64,000 nucleotides of DNA from an uncultured Flavobacteriia bacterium (lineage in GTDB: Bacteria; Bacteroidota; Bacteroidia; Flavobacteriales_D; Crocinitomicaceae), in the NCBI GenBank assembly GCA_937975705.1, contig CALJTX010000020.1:62001-126000 (forward strand), in the 5' to 3' direction. Both the position numbers and the translations under genes were made by a program. The notes below the pieces were generated by a model. That model saw nothing but the letters and a program-made list of their open reading frames with translations, was not told where the DNA came from and did no database searches. This document shows, piece by piece, positions 51,423 through 59,633 of this stretch (its first letter is position 1; every line of letters starts with the position of its first letter).

Positions 51423-53381
51423 TTAACCGACGTGTTGCTGCGTAATTTTTTCTTGGTTGAGTTTAAAAATTGAAGAGAGGGTCTCGATAATAGACTGGGT
51501 ATCAAAGCCGCAGTCTGCCCAGAGTTCTTCTTGGGTTCCGTGGTGAATATACTCATCTGGAATACCTAGGCGAACCACTTCAGCTTGGTATTTTTGGTCG
51601 ACCATAAATTCGAGTACAGCAGAGCCAAAACCACCCATCAGGCAGCCGTCTTCTACGGTAATGACTTTATTAAACTTGCTAAAGACTTCGTGTAAAAGAA
51701 GGGTGTCTAGTGGTTTGACAAAACGCATGTCGTAATGGGCAATAGATACCCCTGCACCCTTGAGTGCTTCGATGGCTTTTTGAGCAAAATTGCCCGGATG
51801 GCCGATGGTGAGGATAGCGATGTCTTCGCCAGCGGTTACTTTTCGACCTTCACCAATTTTGATTTCTTTGAATGGCGTTTTCCATTCGGTCATGACGCCG
51901 TTTCCGCGCGGATAACGAATAGAGAACGGACCTTGATTGGGCAACTGAGCGGTGTACATGAGGTTGCGCAGCTCTTCTTCGTTCATAGGGGCAGCCACCA
52001 CCATGTTTGGGATCATGCGCATGTAAGCGAGGTCATAAGCGCCGTGATGGGTTGCGCCATCGGCACCTACCAAACCTCCGCGGTCTAGGCAGAAAACTAC
52101 ATTGAGGTTTTGGATAGCGACATCGTGCAAGACTTGGTCAAAAGCTCGTTGCATGAAGGAAGAGTAGATGTTACAAAACGGCACCATTCCTTGCGTGGCA
52201 AGGCCTGCACTGAAGGTAACGGCGTGCTGTTCGGCAATACCGACATCAAATGCGCGCTTTGGCATGGCTTGCATCATGATGTTGAGTGAGCAGCCTGATG
52301 GCATTGCTGGGGTAACACCCATGATTTTGTCGTTCTTTTCTGCGAGCTCAACAATGCTGTGTCCGAATACATCTTGGTATTTAGGCGGCTCTGGAGATTT
52401 GGGAACAATTTTGACGATTTCGCCGGTTTCTTTATTGAAGACACCTGGCGCATGCCATTTGGTTGGGTTGCCTTCTTCTGAAAATTTATAGCCGGCACCT
52501 TTTCTGGTGACGCAATGCAAGATTTTCGGACCCGGAATGTCTTTGAGATCGGCCATTACTTTGGCAAGCCCGATAACGTCGTGGCCGTCTACAGGGCCAA
52601 AATAGCGGAAGTTAAAGGCTTCAAAAAGGTTGGATTGCTTTAAAAGCGTGCCTTTGAGTGCATGTGATACTTTGGAGGCGATAGTTTGGGCATCTGGGCC
52701 AAATTTGGAGACTTTTCCGAGTAGTTTCCAGACTTCGTCTTTGACTTTGTTGTACGTATGCGAAGTGGTGATGTCAGTAAGGTATTCTTTGAGGGCGCCA
52801 ACGTTGGGGTCAATAGACATGCAGTTGTCATTGAGGATCACCAAAAGATTGGCGTCTTTCTCAAAACCTGCATGGTTAAGGCCTTCAAAAGCCAAGCCGG
52901 CGGTCATGGCGCCATCGCCAATAACGGCAATGTGTTGGCGCTGTGTTTCGCCCTTGTAGTGGTTGGCAACCGCCATTCCTAAAGCGGCAGATATAGAAGT
53001 AGAGGAGTGGCCAACACCAAAGGTGTCGTATGCGCTTTCTGAACGTTTCGGAAAACCAGAAATACCTCCTTTGAGGCGGTTGGTGTGGAACTTTTCTCGG
53101 CGGCCGGTCAAAATTTTGTGGCCATAGGCTTGGTGCCCGACGTCCCAAACGAGTTGGTCTTCTGGGGTGTTAAAGGCGTAATGTAATGCAACGGTGAGCT
53201 CCACTACACCTAGCGATGCACCAAAGTGTGAGTTGCCGATTTCAGAAATGACATCGACGATATATTGACGCAATTCTTGGGCAACTTGTGGGAGTTGTTC
53301 TTCTGTGAAATTCGCGCGTAGGTCGCTCGGAACAGTAATTTGGGAAAGAAAAGGGCCGGGCTTGTACGGGTGATTTGACAT
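51423..53381 (-). CDS. dxs: 1-deoxy-D-xylulose-5-phosphate synthase
   Basis: TPP-dependent first enzyme of the MEP isoprenoid pathway (652 aa): pyruvate plus glyceraldehyde 3-phosphate to DXP. Motifs: GHQAYGHKILTGRR, the TPP/Mg site GDGAMTAGLAFEGLNHAG, the DVGIAEQHAVTFSAGLA catalytic Glu, and GGLVGADGATHHGAYDLAYMR. It is essential where no mevalonate route exists. Its promoter -7 element TAACTTTG ends 5 nt before the ATG, so the message is predicted leaderless. Confidence 0.97.
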   Translation of the reverse strand: MSNHPYKPGPFLSQITVPSDLRANFTEEQLPQVAQELRQYIVDVISEIGNSHFGASLGVVELTVALHYAFNTPEDQLVWDVGHQAYGHKILTGRREKFHTNRLKGGISGFPKRSESAYDTFGVGHSSTSISAALGMAVANHYKGETQRQHIAVIGDGAMTAGLAFEGLNHAGFEKDANLLVILNDNCMSIDPNVGALKEYLTDITTSHTYNKVKDEVWKLLGKVSKFGPDAQTIASKVSHALKGTLLKQSNLFEAFNFRYFGPVDGHDVIGLAKVMADLKDIPGPKILHCVTRKGAGYKFSEEGNPTKWHAPGVFNKETGEIVKIVPKSPEPPKYQDVFGHSIVELAEKNDKIMGVTPAMPSGCSLNIMMQAMPKRAFDVGIAEQHAVTFSAGLATQGMVPFCNIYSSFMQRAFDQVLHDVAIQNLNVVFCLDRGGLVGADGATHHGAYDLAYMRMIPNMVVAAPMNEEELRNLMYTAQLPNQGPFSIRYPRGNGVMTEWKTPFKEIKIGEGRKVTAGEDIAILTIGHPGNFAQKAIEALKGAGVSIAHYDMRFVKPLDTLLLHEVFSKFNKVITVEDGCLMGGFGSAVLEFMVDQKYQAEVVRLGIPDEYIHHGTQEELWADCGFDTQSIIETLSSIFKLNQEKITQQHVG

Positions 53382-53386
53382 ATGAA

Positions 53387-53394
53387 CAAAGTTA
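53387..53394 (-). promoter_or_regulatory. -7 element of dxs, 5 nt from its ATG
   Basis: Minus-strand TAACTTTG matches TAnnTTTG exactly and ends 5 nt before the start codon at 53381. Confidence 0.55.
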
Positions 53395-53446
53395 AGCGTT
53401 TCGGTAGCTATATAAACACCCTAACGCAGAAAATGTTCAATTAGTG

Positions 53447-54904
53447 TTACTTGCTCGCTTTTAGGTTGTTTTTTTCCAGGACAAAAGCAAAGCCCACAAA
53501 TGATAGCACCAAGAGGTTGTGCAAGAAATGGTTAATGATGGCTTTGGAGAAATCGATTTGTTGTCCGATCCAAAACAAGACCAAGCTCAAACCTAAATAC
53601 AGTGCAAACTTTTTGATATTGTAAGGAATCGGGAAATGGCGCTGGCCGAGCCAATAGGAGAGCAGCATTTGGGTGGCGTATACAATGAGTGTGGCCCAAG
53701 CGCTCGCCATGTATTGGTAATTAGGGATGTAGTAGACATTGATAGCGATAGTGAGCAGCGCCCCAATGATGGTGATGTAAGCGCCGTATTGGGTCTTGCC
53801 GCTGAGCTTGTACCAAATACTTTGGTTGTAATAAATGCCCAAAAACACATTGGCCATCAATAAGATCGGCACTACCTTTAAACCTTCCCAATAGGCTTCT
53901 TTTTGGATAAAATGCTTGAAAATATCCAAATTCAAGCTCACTAATAGAAAAACAGCACAAACCATTGCTACAAATACGTTCATGATCCGGACATAAACAG
54001 TATTGCGGTCTTGATTTTGCATTTGTTTGAAGAAAAAGGGCTCTGCAGCGTAGCGGTAGGCTTGTAAAATAATGGTGACGAGCATGGCCAGTTTGTAACA
54101 GGCACTGTAAATACCTACTTGTGACTCTGCATAGCTCAGGGAGTCGGGCAGGGCAGGGTCATAGAGCAAATGCTTGAGTAAGATACGGTCGAACGTTTCG
54201 TTGATGATGCCGGCAAAACCTGCAATTACGAGCGGAATCGCGTAGCGCCACATCCGTTTATAGAGGCTCCAGTCTCGGATAAAAAGCACTTTGAAGATGC
54301 TGTCGTATAGCAAAAGTGGTTTGGCTAAAGAGGAAATGAGGTTGGCTAAAAGGATGAATAAGATGCCCTCTTCTGGGCGTTCGGCGCTAAAGAAGAAGAC
54401 CATTGCAATGACGTTGAGCGCTATGTTGAGCCCAATGCTCGTCATTTGAATGGTGGCAAAACGCAGCGCTTTTTCTTCGGCGCGCAAACGCGCAAGGGGC
54501 AAGGCGGTAATGGCGTCTATCATGACGATCGTGCCCAAGAGCACAACATATTCGTTGTGTCCTTCAAAGAGTAAGGCTGTAGCGATGTCGTTGTTAAAGT
54601 AAAGCAGCACAATGTAAAAGAGTGCGTTCACGCCCACTACGGACCAAAATGCAGCTCCGTAGGCCTTGTTTTTGTCGGCTTCGTTTTGCAAAAAGCGAAA
54701 AAAAGCGGTTTCCATGCCAAAGGTGAGCAGCACAATTAAAAAAGCCACCCACGCGTAGAGTTCGGAAATGACGCCGTAGTCTGAGGTTTGGGCAAAATAG
54801 TAGGTGTGGAGTGGTACCAACAAATAGTTGAGCAGCCTCCCCAAAATGGAGGGCAAGCCGTAAATGGCCGTTTGGCCAACTAATTTGCGGATGGGGTTGC
54901 TCAT
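53447..54904 (-). CDS. Polysaccharide/oligosaccharide flippase family protein (Wzx/MATE-like)
   Basis: A 485-aa polytopic membrane protein with about 14 helices and the start IRKLVGQTAIYGLPSILGRLLNYLLVPL typical of polysaccharide biosynthesis (PST/Wzx) flippases of the MOP superfamily, which translocate lipid-linked sugars. Central helices alternate with charged loops (LARLRAEEKALRF, AEPFFFKQMQNQDRNTVYV). The substrate is unknown; it may belong to the same process as the GT4 gene upstream. It starts 3 nt after the enoyl-CoA hydratase gene. Confidence 0.88.
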   Translation of the reverse strand: MSNPIRKLVGQTAIYGLPSILGRLLNYLLVPLHTYYFAQTSDYGVISELYAWVAFLIVLLTFGMETAFFRFLQNEADKNKAYGAAFWSVVGVNALFYIVLLYFNNDIATALLFEGHNEYVVLLGTIVMIDAITALPLARLRAEEKALRFATIQMTSIGLNIALNVIAMVFFFSAERPEEGILFILLANLISSLAKPLLLYDSIFKVLFIRDWSLYKRMWRYAIPLVIAGFAGIINETFDRILLKHLLYDPALPDSLSYAESQVGIYSACYKLAMLVTIILQAYRYAAEPFFFKQMQNQDRNTVYVRIMNVFVAMVCAVFLLVSLNLDIFKHFIQKEAYWEGLKVVPILLMANVFLGIYYNQSIWYKLSGKTQYGAYITIIGALLTIAINVYYIPNYQYMASAWATLIVYATQMLLSYWLGQRHFPIPYNIKKFALYLGLSLVLFWIGQQIDFSKAIINHFLHNLLVLSFVGFAFVLEKNNLKASK

Positions 54905-54907
54905 GGC

Positions 54908-55684
54908 TTAAGCGCGGAAGTTCGGCTTGCGTTTTTCTAAAAATGCGGTGGTGCCTTCTTTGAAATCTTTGGTGCCAAAGCATTTGCCAAATTCTTCGAT
55001 TTCGACTTCAAAGCCATTTACGCCCTCGCTAAAACCTGCATTGACACAACGAATAGCCGCCGCAATGGCCATTGGAGAGTTGGCCAACATTTTTTGAGCC
55101 ATGGTTTCACATGTAGCGAGCAATTCAGCTTGCTCTACCACCGCATTGACCAAGCCCCATTGTAGGGCTTCATCTGCCTTGAGCATACCAGCGGTAAAGA
55201 TGATTTCGTTGGCTTTGCCGCGCCCGACGAGTTGGGCCAAGCGCTGGGTGCCACCGTAACCTGGAATGACGCCGAGTGAGGTTTCGGGCAAGCCCATTCT
55301 GGCGTTGCTGCTCGCGATGCGAATATGTGCCGCCATGGCAAGTTCTAAACCACCACCAAGTGCAAAACCGTTTACAGCAGCAATTACAGGCGTGCTGAGT
55401 TGTTCGATAAAATCAAATAGGGTTTGTTGGCCGCGCAGCGCAAGTTCGCCACCTTGTGCAATATTAAAATCTGCAAATTCTTTGATGTCGGCACCTGCAA
55501 CAAATGCTTTTTCACCGCTTCCTGTTAAGACAATGACGCCAACTTCTGGGTCTGCATCGGCAGCGGCTAGCGCGTTGTGGAGGGCCTCAATGGTGTCTTT
55601 ATTGAGGGCGTTGAGTTGTTGGGGGCGGTTAATGGTTAAAAATGCAATTTGATTGCGGATTTCAGTAAGAATGAGCGCGTCCAT
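54908..55684 (-). CDS. Enoyl-CoA hydratase/isomerase family protein
   Basis: A crotonase-family enzyme (258 aa) for beta-oxidation or CoA-ester chemistry. Conserved: LTGSGEKAFVAGADIKEF (oxyanion hole), INGFALGGGLELAMAAHIRI-type core seen as VNGFALGGGLELAMAAHI, and the catalytic Glu pair in MGLPETSLGVIPGYGGTQRL. Both catalytic glutamates (E of ALGGGLE-like loop vicinity and of LPET) are present, so hydratase activity is expected. Location between a histidine kinase and a flippase gene; no other fatty-acid genes nearby. Confidence 0.92.
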   Translation of the reverse strand: MDALILTEIRNQIAFLTINRPQQLNALNKDTIEALHNALAAADADPEVGVIVLTGSGEKAFVAGADIKEFADFNIAQGGELALRGQQTLFDFIEQLSTPVIAAVNGFALGGGLELAMAAHIRIASSNARMGLPETSLGVIPGYGGTQRLAQLVGRGKANEIIFTAGMLKADEALQWGLVNAVVEQAELLATCETMAQKMLANSPMAIAAAIRCVNAGFSEGVNGFEVEIEEFGKCFGTKDFKEGTTAFLEKRKPNFRA

Positions 55685-55734
55685 AAAATATTTTTGATGG
55701 GTTAAAGATAGTCAGAATAATGTTGTGAGCAGGT

Positions 55735-57237
55735 TTAGTGCGGGATGCTGATCCGAAAAGTTGTGCCTTTTTCAGGTTCAGACTGCAGGACAAAAACTTT
55801 GCCCTTGTGGTATTCTTCTACAATGCGCTTGACGAGCGTTAGCCCCAAGCCCCAGCCGCGCTTTTTGGTAGAATAACCCGGTTCAAATATGGTTTTGAAT
55901 TGTTTTGGTGTCAGGCCTTTGCCCGTGTCAGAGATATCGATATGTACCCATTCGGCTACTTCCTGAATGTGAATGCGCAGCGTGCCGATGCCTTCCATTG
56001 CGTCTACCGCGTTTTTACAGATATTTTCTACCACCCATTCGATGAGCGAGGCGTTGTGCAGCACAATTAGCGGTCTTTCACCATCTAGTTCAAACTGCAT
56101 GACCACCTTTTGAGACAAGCGTGCTTTGAGGTAATTGAGGTTGTTTTCAATCGTTTCAGCTAAATCGCCTTCAACCAATTTAGCGCCCGATCCTATTTTA
56201 GAGAAGCGGTCGGTGATTTTTTCCAAGCGCTCGAGGTCTTTGTGCATTTCTTGGGCAATCATGGGGTCAATGTCTTGTTGTTCGAGATAAGCCACCCAAG
56301 CCATCATCGAAGAAAGCGGTGTGCCCAACTGATGCGCCGTTTCTTTAGCCATACCAGCCCAAACTTGGTTTTGCTCGGCCTTGCGGTACATCGAAAACAA
56401 TAAATAGCCGATCAGTACAATCAGACCTAAAATCCCGAATTGCAAATAGGGCAACCAAAATAACTGCTTGACTTCTTCGCTATCCTTGAGATATAACAAC
56501 TTATTGCTCCCTTTGATGGTCAGCTCGATAGGTTGATACGTAGCCGCCATTTCTTGTATGGTGCCTTTGATTTTTGACGGCGACAATTCTTTTTGAGATA
56601 AATTGCTCGCTTCAATTTGTTTTGTAGTAGGGTCGTATAACAATACAGGAACCAAACCTTTTTGATCGGTGAGATCTGCATTAAAAGACCGTATCAAGGA
56701 GTCAGAATGTGCCTGTAAGCGCACTAATTCTTTTGAAAAGCCATGGCAGAGCGTCATGTACATGCCTTCAAATACTTGAATTTGATAACTGCGCCCCTCT
56801 TTTATCCAGTTTTTGGAAAGTTGGAGAATGGTTGGCTCTGGCGTTTTTGGATCAATATTCCTGAATTGAGAAATTGTGCCGTCGTCATTCAATAAAATAA
56901 AGGGAATGTCTTTGTTGGCTTCGATGATTTCTAAGGCGAAGTCAACATCTTGGCTCATGCTGAGGTCTGAAGCGTCTAAAAGCGTTCGGTTGGCCCGCAC
57001 GACCAAAGCCATTTTCTGACGTTCCTTTTCTTGAAGCGCTGCAAATATCTGACTGCTGAGTTCAACCAATTCGGCTTTTTTGCGCAATGCCGTGGCCCAT
57101 TGCTGTGCTTTACTGCGTTCGCGTTGGCCAATTTTTTGGATACTTTGGTTGGAATAAAATAAAGAACCGCCGACGATGGCCAGCGCCAACACGACCAACA
57201 AAAGTTTCCAGCGTTGTTTGGAGGTATATAAATCCAT
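55735..57237 (-). CDS. Membrane sensor histidine kinase without adjacent response regulator
   Basis: 500 aa: TM1 at residues 12-31, a periplasmic sensor domain of about 220 residues, TM2 around 262-283 (FGILGLIVLIGYLLFSMYRK), then HisKA (H box MAKETAHQLGTPLSSMMAW) and HATPase with N box VENICKNAVDAM, G1 DISDTGKGLT and G2 RGWGLGLTLVKRI. Phosphorelay partner not in the window, so an orphan kinase. Its start is 9 nt before the end of the GT4 gene in the same direction. Signal unknown. Confidence 0.92.
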   Translation of the reverse strand: MDLYTSKQRWKLLLVVLALAIVGGSLFYSNQSIQKIGQRERSKAQQWATALRKKAELVELSSQIFAALQEKERQKMALVVRANRTLLDASDLSMSQDVDFALEIIEANKDIPFILLNDDGTISQFRNIDPKTPEPTILQLSKNWIKEGRSYQIQVFEGMYMTLCHGFSKELVRLQAHSDSLIRSFNADLTDQKGLVPVLLYDPTTKQIEASNLSQKELSPSKIKGTIQEMAATYQPIELTIKGSNKLLYLKDSEEVKQLFWLPYLQFGILGLIVLIGYLLFSMYRKAEQNQVWAGMAKETAHQLGTPLSSMMAWVAYLEQQDIDPMIAQEMHKDLERLEKITDRFSKIGSGAKLVEGDLAETIENNLNYLKARLSQKVVMQFELDGERPLIVLHNASLIEWVVENICKNAVDAMEGIGTLRIHIQEVAEWVHIDISDTGKGLTPKQFKTIFEPGYSTKKRGWGLGLTLVKRIVEEYHKGKVFVLQSEPEKGTTFRISIPH

Positions 57238-57246
57238 TGAACGAAT

Positions 57247-58353
57247 TTACTGAAAAATCGGTGCTTCGCGCCCCAACACTTCGGTTTCTACTTGTGCACA
57301 AACGTGTTTGAAGTCGAAATGTTGTTCAAAAAGTGCTTGTTTGAGGCTTGGTGTTTGCCCGCTGAGTACTTTATCGAGTTTCAAATTGAGGTCGTCCTGA
57401 TCTAAGGAGCAAAAGCACAGCCCTCCACCGTAGGTTTCGAGGAGTTCTTTTGTGCCGCCATTATTGGCGCCAACCACTGGGCAAGCAAACTTGAGTGCTT
57501 CAATCGTTACCATTCCGACTGTCTCCTGATCTGCCGCCATGATCACAGCGTCAGCTGCACTATAGATGAGCGCCATATCTGTCTGAAAGTCTACCCAAAG
57601 GACTTGATTTTGTTTGGGGTGAGTTTGAATATTTTTTAAAAGAGTTTGATGATAGGTATTGCTTTCATCGGGAGTGGGTTCTCCGACAAAAATCAACAAT
57701 TCGTCAGGAGCAGGACGCTGCCTGAAGCTTTCCCAAACAAATGCTTGCTGTTTTTTCGGGTCAATTCTCCCTACTACTAAAATGAGTTTCATTGTTTGTG
57801 GCCATTGAAGTTTGCTTCGCGCAGCTTCTTTGGATAGAATGGGGGCTGAATCAACTAAAACCCCAGATGGAATTTCTTTCACCTTATGTTTGGCAATTCT
57901 AGTCTGACGCAATACTTGCAATTGCAGATAGGGCAGAGGGCAAACCCAATTGTCGACAAATTGGTAACGCAGCGTTCTAAAAATCTGGGTTTTCTTGCCG
58001 CCAAGCGCCATTTCCATAAAGTAATGTGCCCTTACTTTTCCGAATGAAAAAAACCGCACGGATGCGGCAATACTCAGCTCGCGGTTGTTGCGAAAAAAAA
58101 GATGTTCATACCCGCCTTCTATTAAATATCTGGCCAATTTCATCGCAAATACCCATTGGTAATGCTTGGCTTGTTGTGCAACTATATATAAAGGTATGTT
58201 GGCTTGTGCTGCCGCCTTGGTAATTGGCGTTTGCGAATTGGCGATCAATAAAACGGAATGCCCGCGATTTTGCATTTGTTGGGCATTGCGCAGTTGGTTC
58301 ATTTCTAAACCACCCCAGCCGCCAGACAAACATAAATAAGCAATGCGTTTCAT
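57247..58353 (-). CDS. GT4-type glycosyltransferase
   Basis: A 368-aa GT-B glycosyltransferase. The N-terminal LCLSGGWGGLEMNQLRNAQ and the C-terminal donor site (AADAVIMAADQETVGMVTIEALKFACPVVG, NGGTKELLETYGGGL) with the E-x7-E pattern E...TIEA identify family 4. It likely adds a sugar to a lipid-linked or surface glycan; acceptor unknown. It is divergent from the small membrane protein gene. A variant -7 element TAATTTCG (58364-58371, minus strand) lies 10 nt upstream. Confidence 0.9.
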   Translation of the reverse strand: MKRIAYLCLSGGWGGLEMNQLRNAQQMQNRGHSVLLIANSQTPITKAAAQANIPLYIVAQQAKHYQWVFAMKLARYLIEGGYEHLFFRNNRELSIAASVRFFSFGKVRAHYFMEMALGGKKTQIFRTLRYQFVDNWVCPLPYLQLQVLRQTRIAKHKVKEIPSGVLVDSAPILSKEAARSKLQWPQTMKLILVVGRIDPKKQQAFVWESFRQRPAPDELLIFVGEPTPDESNTYHQTLLKNIQTHPKQNQVLWVDFQTDMALIYSAADAVIMAADQETVGMVTIEALKFACPVVGANNGGTKELLETYGGGLCFCSLDQDDLNLKLDKVLSGQTPSLKQALFEQHFDFKHVCAQVETEVLGREAPIFQ

Positions 58354-58384
58354 ATGTGAAGTACGAAATTAGACAGATTTGGGC

Positions 58385-58392
58385 TAACTTTG
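58385..58392 (+). promoter_or_regulatory. -7 element of the small membrane protein gene, 5 nt from ATG
   Basis: TAACTTTG (TAnnTTTG) ends 5 nt before the ATG at 58398, again a leaderless-type layout. Confidence 0.55.
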
Positions 58393-58397
58393 GAGCC

Positions 58398-58718
58398 ATG
58401 GACGCCTTCAAATCATTATTGCTCAAACCTTGGTTCGTTTTTTCTTTCTGTTTTATACTGATAGGTGGCACGCTCATTTTAGTGAGCCCCAATTTATTTG
58501 AAGGAGAAATTGTCTATAGCCAAAATGGTAAAAGATACGTGCTAGAAGCACCGCTAAGTTTGGCTTATTTTGTGGGCTTGGGCTACCAAGAATCTGAAAT
58601 GAAGGGCGTTGTAGATTTCTACCTTACGCGCAGGGGTTACATGCTAGCCGCGAGTTTGCTACTTGGCTTTCCAACGCTTTTAGCGTATCGTTCCTTTTTG
58701 GCAAAAAAGAATAAATAA
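58398..58718 (+). CDS. Small membrane protein with two hydrophobic segments
   Basis: 106 aa. Segments: LLLKPWFVFSFCFILIGGTL (residues 7-31) and GYMLAASLLLGFPTLLAYRS (80-100). Between them an extracytoplasmic loop with LFEGEIVYSQNGKRYVLEAP and FVGLGYQESEMKGVVDFYLT. I do not recognise the family. An upstream in-frame start (58224) overlaps the divergent glycosyltransferase gene and is rejected in favour of the ATG placed 5 nt after a perfect -7 element. Converges on the SDR gene. Confidence 0.75.
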   Translation: MDAFKSLLLKPWFVFSFCFILIGGTLILVSPNLFEGEIVYSQNGKRYVLEAPLSLAYFVGLGYQESEMKGVVDFYLTRRGYMLAASLLLGFPTLLAYRSFLAKKNK

Positions 58719-58740
58719 GTATAATTTTCTTCGAAAGTTT

Positions 58741-59529
58741 TTACAAACTTTTCGTGCGTCCGCCGTCGACCGGCACATTAATGCCGTTGATATAAGACGC
58801 TGCAGGCGATGCTAAAAATGCTACAGCAGCCGCTACCTCTTCAGGTTCTGCAATGCGCTTCATTGGGCTTTCTTGCCCCATCTCTGCTAAAATCTCGGCA
58901 ATGCTTTCTCCGGTTTTATCTGCCTTAACTTTTGCAATTTCGGTAAGGCGTTGGGTGTTGGTGGCGCCTGGCAAGACGTTGTTGACGGTGATGCCAAATG
59001 CACCGAGTTCATTGGCTAGTGTTTTGGACCAACTCGCAACTGCTCCACGAATTGTATTGGAAACACCAAGGTTCGGAAGCGGTTGTTTAACGGATGTCGA
59101 AATGATATTGATGATGCGGCCAAACGCTGCTGCTTTCATGCCCAGGACCACGGCTTGCATCAAGATATGATTGCAAATAAGGTGCTGGTTAAAGGCGGCA
59201 AGAAATTCGCTGATGTCGGCATCTACGATTGGCCCACTTTTTGGTCCGCCAGTATTGTTGACCAACACATGGATAGGTCCATTTAATTTTATAAAGTTGT
59301 CGATAGCTATTTTTAATCCGGCGGGGTCTGTAAAATCGGAGACGAAATAGGTGTGATTTTGACCTTGAGAAGTGTCAAGGGTTGCCTTTGCCGTTTCTAA
59401 TTTGTCTTGGTTTCTTGCGGTAAGACATACCGAAAAGCCATCTTTTGATAATTGCTGAGCGATGGCTAAGCCAATGCCCTGTGTAGAACCACAGACGAGG
59501 GCACGTAATTGCATGTTGTTGTTTTTCAT
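58741..59529 (-). CDS. SDR-type oxidoreductase with atypical catalytic residues (BKR-like)
   Basis: A short-chain dehydrogenase/reductase (262 aa). The cofactor motif VCGSTQGIGLAIA (residues 12-24) and NNTGG (NNAG variant) are seen, and the C-terminus ends in INGINVPVDGGRTKSL. The catalytic Tyr-x3-Lys positions read LGVSNTIRGAV, i.e. Ser and Arg replace Tyr and Lys; the active-site Ser of IISTS is present. The BKR-like subgroup of SDRs is known to lack the Tyr/Lys pair, so activity or substrate may differ from a true ketoacyl reductase. M6 is an alternative start. Confidence 0.85.
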   Translation of the reverse strand: MKNNNMQLRALVCGSTQGIGLAIAQQLSKDGFSVCLTARNQDKLETAKATLDTSQGQNHTYFVSDFTDPAGLKIAIDNFIKLNGPIHVLVNNTGGPKSGPIVDADISEFLAAFNQHLICNHILMQAVVLGMKAAAFGRIINIISTSVKQPLPNLGVSNTIRGAVASWSKTLANELGAFGITVNNVLPGATNTQRLTEIAKVKADKTGESIAEILAEMGQESPMKRIAEPEEVAAAVAFLASPAASYINGINVPVDGGRTKSL

Positions 59530-59605
59530 CGCTGTAAAATTAATAAATCCAAGAAGCTTTTTAAAGTAGAAAACCTAGCGTTATTGTTTTTTAAAATTTT
59601 AATAA

Positions 59606-59613
59606 TATATTTG
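59606..59613 (+). promoter_or_regulatory. Promoter of the giant secreted protein (TTG-N19-TATATTTG)
   Basis: The best promoter in the window: -33 TTG at 59584-59586, 19-nt spacer, -7 TATATTTG, 20 nt before the ATG at 59634. Confidence 0.7.
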
Positions 59614-59633
59614 TCAGTCTAAAAATCATTATC

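Noticed and set aside
58734..58751. AAAGTTT-TTAC-AAACTTT inverted repeat as a bidirectional terminator
   Set aside because: Short AT-only stem that includes the SDR stop codon; too weak to call.
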